A DNA stretch of 64,000 nt from Sphingopyxis sp. YR583 (GTDB lineage Bacteria > Pseudomonadota > Alphaproteobacteria > Sphingomonadales > Sphingomonadaceae), in assembly GCF_900108295.1 (NCBI RefSeq), contig NZ_FNWK01000003.1, positions 310,001-374,000 of the forward strand, in the 5' to 3' direction. The translations under genes were made by a program, and so were the position numbers. Every line of letters starts with the position of its first letter. Positions within the stretch are counted from its first letter, which is position 1. The notes beneath the pieces were generated by a model, which had not been told where the DNA came from, searched no databases, and was given only the letters and a program-made list of their open reading frames with translations. This document shows, piece after piece, positions 30,289-38,483 of this stretch.

Positions 30289-31199
30289 CACGCGTGCTCG
30301 CGATGACCGGCGCGACCGGTTTCGTGGGCGGCGCAACGATGCGCGACGCCGTCGCGGCGGGCTGGCACGTCCGCGCCCTCACCCGCCGGCCGCAGCCCGA
30401 ACGCGAAGGCGTGACGTGGATCGCGGGCGCGCTCGATCAGACCGACAGTCTGGCCGAGATGGCGGCGGGCGCCGACGTCGTCATGCACATCGCGGGGGTG
30501 GTAAACGTCCCCACACGTGCGGCTTTTGAAACAGGCAATGCGACCGCCACCGCCAACGTCGTCGATGCCGCACGCGGCGCCGGTGTCACACGCTTCGTCC
30601 ATGTGTCGTCGCTCGCGGCGCGCGAACCGGGCATCTCCAACTACGGCTGGTCGAAGGAACGCGCCGAAGCCGTCGTCATGGCGAGCGGACTCGACTGGAC
30701 GATCGTCCGCCCGCCCGCGGTCTTCGGCCCCGGCGACACCGAAATGCTCGACCTGTTCCGCATGGCGCGCCGTGGCATCGCGTTGGTGCCAAACGGGCGC
30801 ATGTCAGCGATCTTTGTCGACGAGCTCGCGCGGCTGCTCGTGACGCTCGCCGCCGACCGCGACGCCAGCATCGGACAGATTTACGAGCCCGACGACGGCA
30901 AGCCCACCGGCTGGTCGCACCGCAGCTTCGCCCGCGCGGTCGCCCGCGCCGTCGGGCGCCAGCGGCTGTCGACGGTGGCGACCCCCGCGCTGCTGCTCAG
31001 GGCCGGCGGGCGGCTCGACAAACTCATCCGCCGCAGCCGCGCCAAGCTGACCCCCGACCGCGCGCGCTATATCGCGCATCCCGACTGGGTAGCGACCGAA
31101 GGCGCCGGGCCGCCCGCCGATCTGTGGCGCCCCGAGCGCGATACCGACGAGGCGCTTGCGGAAACCGTGCGCTGGTATCGCCAGCAAGGCTGGCTCTGA
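30285..31199 (+). CDS. NAD-dependent epimerase/dehydratase family protein
   Basis: 304 aa extended/atypical SDR. Rossmann motif TGATGFVG (residues 8-15), HVSSLAAREPG, and the YxxxK pair in SNYGWSKERAE, then TIVRPPAVFGPGD. Substrate-binding C-terminus lacks sugar-nucleotide hallmarks and resembles the NDUFA9-like group that includes the Caulobacter ceramide reductase CerR; position about 8 kb from spt is compatible with reduction of the 3-keto group of sphingolipid, but this is inference. GTG start overlaps the proB stop by four bases. Confidence 0.82.
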   Translation: MTRVLAMTGATGFVGGATMRDAVAAGWHVRALTRRPQPEREGVTWIAGALDQTDSLAEMAAGADVVMHIAGVVNVPTRAAFETGNATATANVVDAARGAGVTRFVHVSSLAAREPGISNYGWSKERAEAVVMASGLDWTIVRPPAVFGPGDTEMLDLFRMARRGIALVPNGRMSAIFVDELARLLVTLAADRDASIGQIYEPDDGKPTGWSHRSFARAVARAVGRQRLSTVATPALLLRAGGRLDKLIRRSRAKLTPDRARYIAHPDWVATEGAGPPADLWRPERDTDEALAETVRWYRQQGWL

Positions 31200-31277
31200 C
31201 GTCACCGGTACGGCGTCGCCGTTCGCCCGTCGAAGCGTGCATTGCCAAGGGCGAGGCGTGTCCCTAGGTTCGCCGAC

Positions 31278-33260
31278 ATGACCGATAGCACCGCGAACAC
31301 GCCCAACGATCCCGCCGGCCCCTGGGCCATCCCCGTCCGCCGGCCGCTGCCCGGCGAAGATGCGCCGAAGTCGAAAACCAGCTTCCCGCGCAAGGTGTGG
31401 AACTTGCTCGTCGGAATCAAGGACGCGCTCGCGCTGATCTTTCTGCTGCTCTTCTTCGTCGCGCTGTTCGGCCTGCTCGCCGGGCGTCCCAATGCCGGTT
31501 TGCCGGTCAGCCAGGGTGCGCTGCTGATCGAGCTCGACGGTATCGTCAGCGAGCAGCCCGCCGACGTCGATCCGTTCGCGGCGCTGTCGGGCGGCGCGCA
31601 GCTTAAGGAAATCCGCGTCCGCGACGTCGTCCACGCGCTGGAAGTCGCCGCCGACGACAAGCGCGTGACCTCGGTCGTCCTCGATCTCGACCGCTTCCTC
31701 GGCGGCGGACAGGTCTCGCTCGCCGAGATCGGCGCCGCGGTCGACAAGGTGCGCGCGAAGAAAAAGCCCGTGCTGGCCTTCGCGACCGCCTATACGACCG
31801 ACAGCTATCAGGTCGCGTCGCACGCGAGCGAAATCTGGGCCGACACAATCGGCGGCGTCGCGATCGCGGGCCCCGGCGGATCGCGCCTCTATTACAAGGG
31901 ACTGATGGACCGGCTGGGCATCACCGCGCATATCTACCGTGTCGGCACCTTCAAAAGTGCGGTCGAGCCTTATCTGCGTAGCGACCAGTCGCCCGAGGCG
32001 AAGGAAGCCGACCTCGCCTATGCCGGCGTCCTCTGGGAAAACTGGCTGAGCGACGTCAAGAAGGCACGCCCGGCGGCCAAGGTCGACGCCTTTATCGCCG
32101 ACACCGCGGGCGCGGTGAAGGCGGCGGGCAACGATCTGTCGAAGGCGTCGGTCGACGCCGGCCTGATCGACAAGACCGGTAGCCGCATGGCGTTCAGCCG
32201 CCGCGTTGCGGAGATCAGCGGCGCGGCGGACGACAGCAAGCCATGGGAATATAATGCGATCCCGCTCGAAAATTGGGTCGCGGCCAATCCCCCTGCAACG
32301 AAGGGCAGCGCGATCGCGGTCGTTCCCGTCGTCGGCGAGATCGTCGATGGCGAAGCGCCGAACGGCGTAGCGGGCGGTACAACCGTCGCGCAGCATATCC
32401 TCGACGCCGCGGCCGACAGCAGCATCAAGGCCATCGTCCTCCGTGTCGATTCGCCCGGTGGATCGGTGCTGGCATCGGAGGAAATCCGTCAGGCGCTGCT
32501 CGCCGCGAAAGCGAAGAAGCTTCCGATCATCGTGTCGATGGCGAATGTCGCTGCGTCCGGCGGCTATTGGGTTTCAACCCCCGCCGACCGCATCTTCGCC
32601 GAGCCCGAGACGATCACCGGATCGATCGGCGTGTTCGGTATTCTGCCGAGCTTCGATCAGGCGCTTGCCAAGATCGGTGTCAACGCCGACGGTATCGCGA
32701 CCACGCCGCTGTCGGGCCAGCCCGACGTGTTCGGCGGGGTGAACGACGAGTTCAACGCGCTGGCGCAGGCAAGCGTCGAGGATATTTATGGCCGCTTCAC
32801 CGGACTGGTCGCCAAGAGCCGCAAGCAGCCGATCGAGAAGGTCCGCACCATCGCCGAAGGGCGCGTGTGGGCGGGCGGCACGGCGCGCCAGATCGGCCTA
32901 GTCGATCAGTTCGGCGGCCTGCCCGACGCGCTGAAGGCCGCGGCGAAGCTCGCCAAGGTCGACGGCGATTTCCACGCCAAATATTTCGAGGACGAGCCGA
33001 GCGAATTTTCAAAGATGCTTGCAAGCTGGTCGGGCGCCGAGGAAGAAACGGCGGCGCTGCCGCGCGGCTGGTTCGGCATCGCGGCGATGAACCGCCAGCT
33101 CACCGAACGGCGGCTGGTACAGGACCTGACGATGCTGACGCAGGCGGGGTCGGTGCAGGCGTCATGCCTCGATTGCCGCGCCTATCTGCCCGCAGTGCCG
33201 CGACCGGGACAAGTCGAAGCGAAAGGGTTCTTCGCGACGATGGCGTTGCTGCTGAAATAA
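31278..33260 (+). CDS. sppA: Signal peptide peptidase SppA, 67K type
   Basis: 660 aa membrane-anchored serine protease that degrades cleaved signal peptides. One N-terminal helix (about 49-68), then two tandem S49 domains. The Ser-Lys dyad is Lys226 (GTFKSAVEPYLR) in the first repeat and Ser427 (ANVAASGGYWVS) in the second, the same 200-residue spacing as E. coli SppA (Lys209/Ser409). GSIGVFGILP and DSPGGS are further signatures. Start ATG 31278. Single gene transcription unit. Confidence 0.95.
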   Translation: MTDSTANTPNDPAGPWAIPVRRPLPGEDAPKSKTSFPRKVWNLLVGIKDALALIFLLLFFVALFGLLAGRPNAGLPVSQGALLIELDGIVSEQPADVDPFAALSGGAQLKEIRVRDVVHALEVAADDKRVTSVVLDLDRFLGGGQVSLAEIGAAVDKVRAKKKPVLAFATAYTTDSYQVASHASEIWADTIGGVAIAGPGGSRLYYKGLMDRLGITAHIYRVGTFKSAVEPYLRSDQSPEAKEADLAYAGVLWENWLSDVKKARPAAKVDAFIADTAGAVKAAGNDLSKASVDAGLIDKTGSRMAFSRRVAEISGAADDSKPWEYNAIPLENWVAANPPATKGSAIAVVPVVGEIVDGEAPNGVAGGTTVAQHILDAAADSSIKAIVLRVDSPGGSVLASEEIRQALLAAKAKKLPIIVSMANVAASGGYWVSTPADRIFAEPETITGSIGVFGILPSFDQALAKIGVNADGIATTPLSGQPDVFGGVNDEFNALAQASVEDIYGRFTGLVAKSRKQPIEKVRTIAEGRVWAGGTARQIGLVDQFGGLPDALKAAAKLAKVDGDFHAKYFEDEPSEFSKMLASWSGAEEETAALPRGWFGIAAMNRQLTERRLVQDLTMLTQAGSVQASCLDCRAYLPAVPRPGQVEAKGFFATMALLLK

Positions 33261-33290
33261 CGATGCCCTTCCCGCAAGCGAGATGAAGAT

Positions 33291-34193
33291 TCAGGCCGTA
33301 ACGGCAACCTGATTGGCGTGCTCCGCAATCGCGTCGGCCATCGTGTCGACGAGCCCGAGCGGCAGGTCGTGGCCCATGCCCGGGATCGTCAGCAACCGCG
33401 CCCCCGCGATGTTCTCCGCCGTGTCGCGACCGCCGGGGAGCGGCACGAGCGGATCGTCCTCGCCATGGATGACGAGCGTCGGTGCCTTGATATCCTTCAG
33501 GATCGGCCGCCGGTCGCCGTCGGCGACGATCGCGGCCATCTGGCGCGCAACGCCCTGCGGATACCAGCCGCGTTCGAAGTCGGTGCGGACGCGGCGCTGG
33601 AGCCGCTCCTCGGTCGACGGATAGCCGGGGCTGCCAATCACGCGCGCCGCGTTGACCGAGTAAGCTATCAGCGCTTCCTTATCCCCGCTCATCGGACGAT
33701 TGGCGAGCACCCGCATCGCTTCTTTCTGCGCACGCGGCAGGCGGCGGTTGCCGGTAGTCGACATGACCGAAGTCAGCGACAGCACACGATCCGGATAGCG
33801 CGCCGCGATATGCTGCGAAATCATCCCGCCCATCGATACGCCGACGACATGCGCGCGGTCGATACCCAGGTGGTCGAGCAGGCCGATGCCGTCGGCGGCC
33901 ATATCGGCGAGCGTATAGGCGGAACGCACTGGCAAGCCGATCACCGATTTGACGATCATCCACTTCACATTGGGAATGCCCGCCGCTTCGAAGCGCGTCG
34001 ACAGGCCGACGTCGCGATTGTCATAACGGATGGTGCGAAAACCGCGTTCGTTCAGCGCATCGACGAACTCGTCGGGCCACAGCGTCAATTGCCCGCCCAG
34101 CCCCATGACCAGCAGGATCACCGGCGCGTCTTTTGGCCCCTTGTCCTCATAGGTGATGCTGATGCCGTTTACGGTCGCCTGTTCGGTCTGCAT
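33291..34193 (-). CDS. Alpha/beta-fold hydrolase
   Basis: 300 aa. LLVMGLGGQLTLWPDEF oxyanion segment, RYDNRDVGLS, nucleophile elbow GVSMGGM, acid in HGEDDPLVPL and catalytic His in IPGMGHDLP: a complete triad of the epoxide hydrolase/esterase-like superfamily. No signal peptide. AAGGGA precedes ATG 34193. Substrate unknown. Just downstream of the DUF2236 oxygenase gene on the same strand, 25 bases apart, so probably co-transcribed. Confidence 0.87.
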   Translation of the reverse strand: MQTEQATVNGISITYEDKGPKDAPVILLVMGLGGQLTLWPDEFVDALNERGFRTIRYDNRDVGLSTRFEAAGIPNVKWMIVKSVIGLPVRSAYTLADMAADGIGLLDHLGIDRAHVVGVSMGGMISQHIAARYPDRVLSLTSVMSTTGNRRLPRAQKEAMRVLANRPMSGDKEALIAYSVNAARVIGSPGYPSTEERLQRRVRTDFERGWYPQGVARQMAAIVADGDRRPILKDIKAPTLVIHGEDDPLVPLPGGRDTAENIAGARLLTIPGMGHDLPLGLVDTMADAIAEHANQVAVTA

Positions 34194-34218
34194 GGAAATC
34201 CCTTGGCTGAAAAGCTGT

Positions 34219-35547
34219 TCAACCCGCGGTGGCGGGTTTGTAATTCGCGGCGTTCGATGTGAATTCGGCGCGGCCGTAACCGTCCAGCTGGCGCTCGATG
34301 CGGCGCACGAGGCGGCGGTCGGCAATGTGGCGGATCAGCGGCAGGCGCGAGGCGACACGATAGGCCGCCATGCGCCCTGCGATGCCGAGCATCGTTGCGC
34401 CGTAGATGAGGTGATCGCGGCGCCGGACGGGCACGCCGACATTTGCCGCGCGTTCCTCATCACCGGCCAGGAAGGCCTTCACAAAGAAGACGCGGCTGAC
34501 CGAATATTCAAGGCGGCGCTTGACCTGCCCCTTCGGCGACATGTCCTTCGACAATTCGGCGTCCATCGTCGCACGGAGCAAGCCGCCGCAGACCACATCG
34601 TCATATTCGTAGCGCAAGGTCGCACTGCGCGTGCGCCAGATGCGGACGATTTCCTGCGGTGTATCGGCGAGCAGATCCTCGGGCAGTCCGAGCAGATAGC
34701 AACGATAACGCGCGAGCTCGACGCGCGCGCGCTCGAGCCGGGTGAAGCTGGTACGGCCCTTCGCCAGCACCTCCTGCGACATGAAATAGACCGGGATGAG
34801 CCCCGCCGGCATCTGGTCGAGCTGCGGGATCGGCATGCCATATGTCTCGGCATCCCACATGCCGGGGCGCGACAGCACATTGACGCGCACCATCGAGTGC
34901 ATCAGCCGCACCATCGCCGCCGCCTTGAAGCCCGGCCCGTAACGGTCGAGTGCGCCCGGCAGGGCAGTCGTGGCGAAGAAGGTCGCGGTTTCCTTGACGC
35001 GCCGCGCTGCGGTTGCCTGACCTAGCGTTCCCGTGAGCGCCATCGGCAACGCCGAATATTTGTTGAGGAAGGTCGCGATGAACGCGCCGCGGATCAGGAA
35101 GGGAGACAGGTTCGCGGTGGCGTTGCGTTCATAAGCTGCGCCCTCCTCGACCAGTTGCATGTCGAGCCATTCGGGCTTCTGCTCCATTTCACGGATGAGC
35201 GCCACGAGCTCGGGCGGCGCGTCTTCGACGGACTCGATACCCTTGTCACACGCGTCCACCAGCATCGCTACGGTGCGCTGAAAGCCGTAGCGCGGCATCA
35301 GTGCGGCATAGGCGTCGCCCGCGCTGTCGCCGAGCATCGTATATTCGCGGATGCGGCCGAGCAGTTCGGGATCGTCCAGATAGTCGGCGCGATCGATGCT
35401 GCGGACGCGACTGAGCTCGCTCACCGCATCGGCCTCGGGCGCCCAGCGCTCGGGCGCCTTGTCGAAATCGAAACGGCCGAACAGCTCGGGCAGGGCATCC
35501 GCCTGACCCCGCACCCGGCGTGCGATAGTGCTGACATCAGTGTTCAT
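34219..35547 (-). CDS. MpaB/Lcp-like oxygenase family protein (DUF2236)
   Basis: 442 aa, largely helical, DUF2236 domain recognisable from NLSPFLIRGAFIATFLNKYSALPMALTGTLG, RRVKETATFF and MVRLMHSMVRVNVL. The family includes the latex-clearing haem oxygenase Lcp and fungal MpaB, which cleave isoprenoid double bonds; most bacterial members are uncharacterised. No signal peptide, so it acts in the cytoplasm or at the membrane. Next to an alpha/beta hydrolase, perhaps a two-gene unit acting on an isoprenoid or lipid substrate. Haem ligands are not assigned. Confidence 0.8.
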   Translation of the reverse strand: MNTDVSTIARRVRGQADALPELFGRFDFDKAPERWAPEADAVSELSRVRSIDRADYLDDPELLGRIREYTMLGDSAGDAYAALMPRYGFQRTVAMLVDACDKGIESVEDAPPELVALIREMEQKPEWLDMQLVEEGAAYERNATANLSPFLIRGAFIATFLNKYSALPMALTGTLGQATAARRVKETATFFATTALPGALDRYGPGFKAAAMVRLMHSMVRVNVLSRPGMWDAETYGMPIPQLDQMPAGLIPVYFMSQEVLAKGRTSFTRLERARVELARYRCYLLGLPEDLLADTPQEIVRIWRTRSATLRYEYDDVVCGGLLRATMDAELSKDMSPKGQVKRRLEYSVSRVFFVKAFLAGDEERAANVGVPVRRRDHLIYGATMLGIAGRMAAYRVASRLPLIRHIADRRLVRRIERQLDGYGRAEFTSNAANYKPATAG

Positions 35548-35595
35548 AGTGCGAAACTGCCACAGTTTCGCAATTTGGCAAGCCTGTCGCTTGTT

Positions 35596-36222
35596 CTAGG
35601 CTTTGGGCCCGCGATAGGCTGGAAGTGCGAGCGACCAGTGGATCGCCGCGCCGCGCAGGATAAAGCCAGCAACCGCGCCAGCAACCGCCGCTATTGGCGT
35701 CCCCGTGCCGAGCCACTGCAGCAGCAGAAACAGTCCTGACGCCAGCGCGGCTGCGGTTACATAAACTTCGGGCCGCATGATGATCGACGGTACGCCGGCC
35801 AGAATATCGCGGATCGTTCCCCCGACGCAGCCGGTGATCACCCCCATCATCAGCGCGGGCACGGGCGGGACACCCCATGCGAGCGCCTTCGCCGTCCCGA
35901 ACACGGCATAAGCCGCGAGGCCCACGGCGTCGGCCCATTCGAGCAATTGTCCCTGCCACCAGCGTTCGGGGGTGAGCCAGACGATCAGCGCGATCGCGAT
36001 GCACACCGCGGCGATCGCGCCGTCCTGCACCCAGAACACCGGCGCGCCGATCAGCAGGTCGCGTACGCTGCCGCCGCCGACGCCCGTCACCAGCGCGAAG
36101 AAAGCCGCGGTGACGAGCGTCTGGCGCAGCCGCACCGCCATCAACGCGCCCGACAGCGCAAAGACGCCGATCCCGACAAGGTCGAGCAGCCGGACGATCA
36201 GCGCATTGTCGATATCGAACAT
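35596..36222 (-). CDS. TRIC-type cation channel family protein (UPF0126/YadS)
   Basis: 208 aa with seven predicted membrane helices in two internal repeats, each bearing the family motif: GVGGGSVRDLL and GCVGGTIRDIL. Homologous to prokaryotic trimeric intracellular cation channels; E. coli YadS and YicG may carry glycine. Start set at ATG 36222 (MFDIDNALIV); a start at 36252 would overlap the upstream amidohydrolase. It immediately follows that gene on the same strand. Confidence 0.88.
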   Translation of the reverse strand: MFDIDNALIVRLLDLVGIGVFALSGALMAVRLRQTLVTAAFFALVTGVGGGSVRDLLIGAPVFWVQDGAIAAVCIAIALIVWLTPERWWQGQLLEWADAVGLAAYAVFGTAKALAWGVPPVPALMMGVITGCVGGTIRDILAGVPSIIMRPEVYVTAAALASGLFLLLQWLGTGTPIAAVAGAVAGFILRGAAIHWSLALPAYRGPKA

Positions 36223-36229
36223 CGGCGGG

Positions 36230-37570
36230 TTATTTCGCTGCTGGGCGCACACCGCCGACGATCGACAGGACGATCGCGGTCACCGCATTGCGGATCGCGG
36301 GCTCGGCTTTCGGAGCGAAGAAGGGTGAATGGTTCGTCGGCGCGGGTTCGCCCTTTGCCTTGAGGTCGGCGAGCACCGCCGGATCATAGCCGCCGATGCC
36401 GAAAAAAAGCGACGGTACCCCCGCGTCGACGAATTCGGAATAATCCTCGCTCCCCGACATCGGCGCCGCACTCGCTGGCGCAAAGACGAGGCTCTTGCCG
36501 AACACCGGCGTCAGCGCTGCCACCGCGGCCTTCGCCATCGGTTCATCGTTGGTCAGGACGCCGGTGCCGCCGAGATAGCGGATCGTCGGCTCAGGCGCCT
36601 TGCCCATCGTCGCCGCCGATTTTGCGACGCGCGCGGTGCCGTCCTGAAGCAACTTGCGCACCTCGGGCGACTGCGACCGCAGATTGACCTTTACCTCGGC
36701 GCTGTCGGGGATGATGTTCGGCGCGCTACCCGCATTGATCGCACCGATCGTCAGCACACCAAAGGCGGCGGGATCCTTTTCGCGGCTGATCACCACCTGC
36801 GTGTCGGTGACGAAGCGCGCGGCGATCGGGATCGGGTCGATCGTCGCGGCGGGCATCGAACCATGTCCGCCTCGGCCATGGAAGGTGATCGAATAGCTGT
36901 CCGACGCCGACGATCCTGCCCCCGCCTTGATCGCGACGACGCCGGCGGGAAGGTTCGACACATGCGCGGCGAAACCGAAATCGGGTTTCGGGAAACGCGT
37001 CAACAACCCGTCGTCGAGCATCGCGCGCGCGCCGAGCAGCGGCTCCTCGGCGGGTTGGCCGATCAGCACGACGGTGCCCGACCAGCTATCGCGCATCGCG
37101 GAGAGCGCCTGCGCGACACCGACCAGATAGGCGACATGCGTGTCGTGTCCGCAGGCGTGCATGACGGGCACATCCTTGCCCTCATAGGTCGCGCGCGCCT
37201 TGCTCGACCAGGCAAGGCCGGTCTTTTCCTCCATCGGCAGCGCGTCCATGTCGGCGCGCACGAGGATCGTCGGACCCTCGCCATTTTTCAGTACGCCGAC
37301 GACGCCGGTGCCGCCGACCTTTTCGGTCACGGTGAAGCCCGCCTTGCGCAAATGCTGCGCAAGGATACCAGCGGTGCGCACTTCCTGCATCCCGAGTTCG
37401 GGGTTCTGATGCAGATCCTTGTAGAGCGCATCGAGCGCCGGGTAATTTTTGTCGAGCAGCGCGGTCAGCCGCGCGTTGGCGGCACCGAGGTCGGGTGCCG
37501 CCTGCGCGGCGGTGGAAAGAGCTACGGCCAGCGAAAACCCCGCCACGCTCAGCCAGTGCTTCATTCCCAT
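36230..37570 (-). CDS. Secreted M20 family amidohydrolase
   Basis: 446 aa. Signal peptide ends near ALSTAAQA. M20 metal site: HACGHDTH, GQPAEEPLLGA, and a C-terminal SGSEDYSEF. Best related to the amidohydrolase/N-acyl-L-amino acid deacylase (IAA-amino acid hydrolase-like) subgroup, here exported to the periplasm. Cleaves an N-acyl amino acid or similar amide; exact substrate unknown. GGAGAAGGGG ribosome site allows ATG 37570 or 37564. The stop lies eight bases upstream of the channel gene start at 36222. Confidence 0.9.
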   Translation of the reverse strand: MGMKHWLSVAGFSLAVALSTAAQAAPDLGAANARLTALLDKNYPALDALYKDLHQNPELGMQEVRTAGILAQHLRKAGFTVTEKVGGTGVVGVLKNGEGPTILVRADMDALPMEEKTGLAWSSKARATYEGKDVPVMHACGHDTHVAYLVGVAQALSAMRDSWSGTVVLIGQPAEEPLLGARAMLDDGLLTRFPKPDFGFAAHVSNLPAGVVAIKAGAGSSASDSYSITFHGRGGHGSMPAATIDPIPIAARFVTDTQVVISREKDPAAFGVLTIGAINAGSAPNIIPDSAEVKVNLRSQSPEVRKLLQDGTARVAKSAATMGKAPEPTIRYLGGTGVLTNDEPMAKAAVAALTPVFGKSLVFAPASAAPMSGSEDYSEFVDAGVPSLFFGIGGYDPAVLADLKAKGEPAPTNHSPFFAPKAEPAIRNAVTAIVLSIVGGVRPAAK

Positions 37571-37629
37571 CCCCTTCTCCCTTATTTCTCGTCAAATATG
37601 GACGACGCCCCATATACGGGCGAGCGCTA

Positions 37630-38457
37630 TCACCCAGCCTTCGACGGCACAATGGACGCACGCAAAACAGCAAGCGCGAGCGCATAGCCGAGGATCGACG
37701 ACGCGCCGTAGCCGCTGAGCGGTACGGGATAGGGGCCGATTATCGAAGCAAGCGTAAAGCCCGCCATGACGCCTGCAAGCGATCGGGCCGCACGGGCGTT
37801 TCGGGGTTGCACGAACAGGGGAGCGACGCAGGCGAAGATGAGCGTGGTACCGATCAGCAGGGCCAGCATCGCACTGGTCGCAAAGGCATCAGGGACCACT
37901 CGCTCGACAAAAGGCACGGGATCGAGCGGATCGGGCCGGAGCGATGTTATCGCGACTGCCGCTATGGAAGCCGCCGCGCCGATCGCCGTGACCCCATGCT
38001 CGCCCCGACCGACACGGGAGAATAAAAAGGCCGCAGCCAACGCAAGCGCGGCGCCGAGGTCGGGCTGGATCGCGAAAATAGCGCCCAGCGCCGTCACGAT
38101 TCCGATTTGCCCCGCACCGGAAAGGCGCGGGAGCAGGACCATGATCGCCGGCAGAAGAAGCATGGCCGCATGCAGGCGTATCGGGCCGATGGGAAGCCAG
38201 CGCCGCACCCCTTCGAGATCGAAACCGCTCAATAGCGTCGTGGCAATTCCTGCGACACCGATCCCAACCAGTCCCGTCACTACGCGTCCGGCAAGGCTGC
38301 GCATCGGGACCGAGACGATGACGAGGCCCAAAAGAAGCGACAGGCCGTTCAGCACGACATAGGTGAGCGGCGCGCCGCCCACCCAAAAATGCAGCATGCC
38401 GCTCGCCGTCGCCGCAACAAGCGCCGCCACAGCAAGCCAAGGCACGCGTCGTTCCAT
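37630..38457 (-). CDS. Short degenerate SEDS (FtsW/RodA-like) membrane protein
   Basis: 275 aa, eight or nine membrane segments. Three SEDS landmarks are in the right order: GVRRWLPIG (83-91; SEDS have GxxRWIxxG), QPDLGAALAL (131-140; QPDxGxA) and PVPLSGYGASS (244-254; PxPxxSYGGSS). The usual QPSE after the first motif is replaced by RLHAA, and the TDFIF-type segment with the catalytic Asp is altered to VPDAFATSA (188-196). FtsW/RodA are about 370-410 aa, so some 100 residues are lost, mainly N-terminal helices. Probably not an ordinary glycosyltransferase. AAGGGGG precedes ATG 38457. It lies downstream of lpd on the same strand. Confidence 0.7.
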   Translation of the reverse strand: MERRVPWLAVAALVAATASGMLHFWVGGAPLTYVVLNGLSLLLGLVIVSVPMRSLAGRVVTGLVGIGVAGIATTLLSGFDLEGVRRWLPIGPIRLHAAMLLLPAIMVLLPRLSGAGQIGIVTALGAIFAIQPDLGAALALAAAFLFSRVGRGEHGVTAIGAAASIAAVAITSLRPDPLDPVPFVERVVPDAFATSAMLALLIGTTLIFACVAPLFVQPRNARAARSLAGVMAGFTLASIIGPYPVPLSGYGASSILGYALALAVLRASIVPSKAG

Positions 38458-38483
38458 CCCCGCCCCCTTGGGAAATGACGTCG

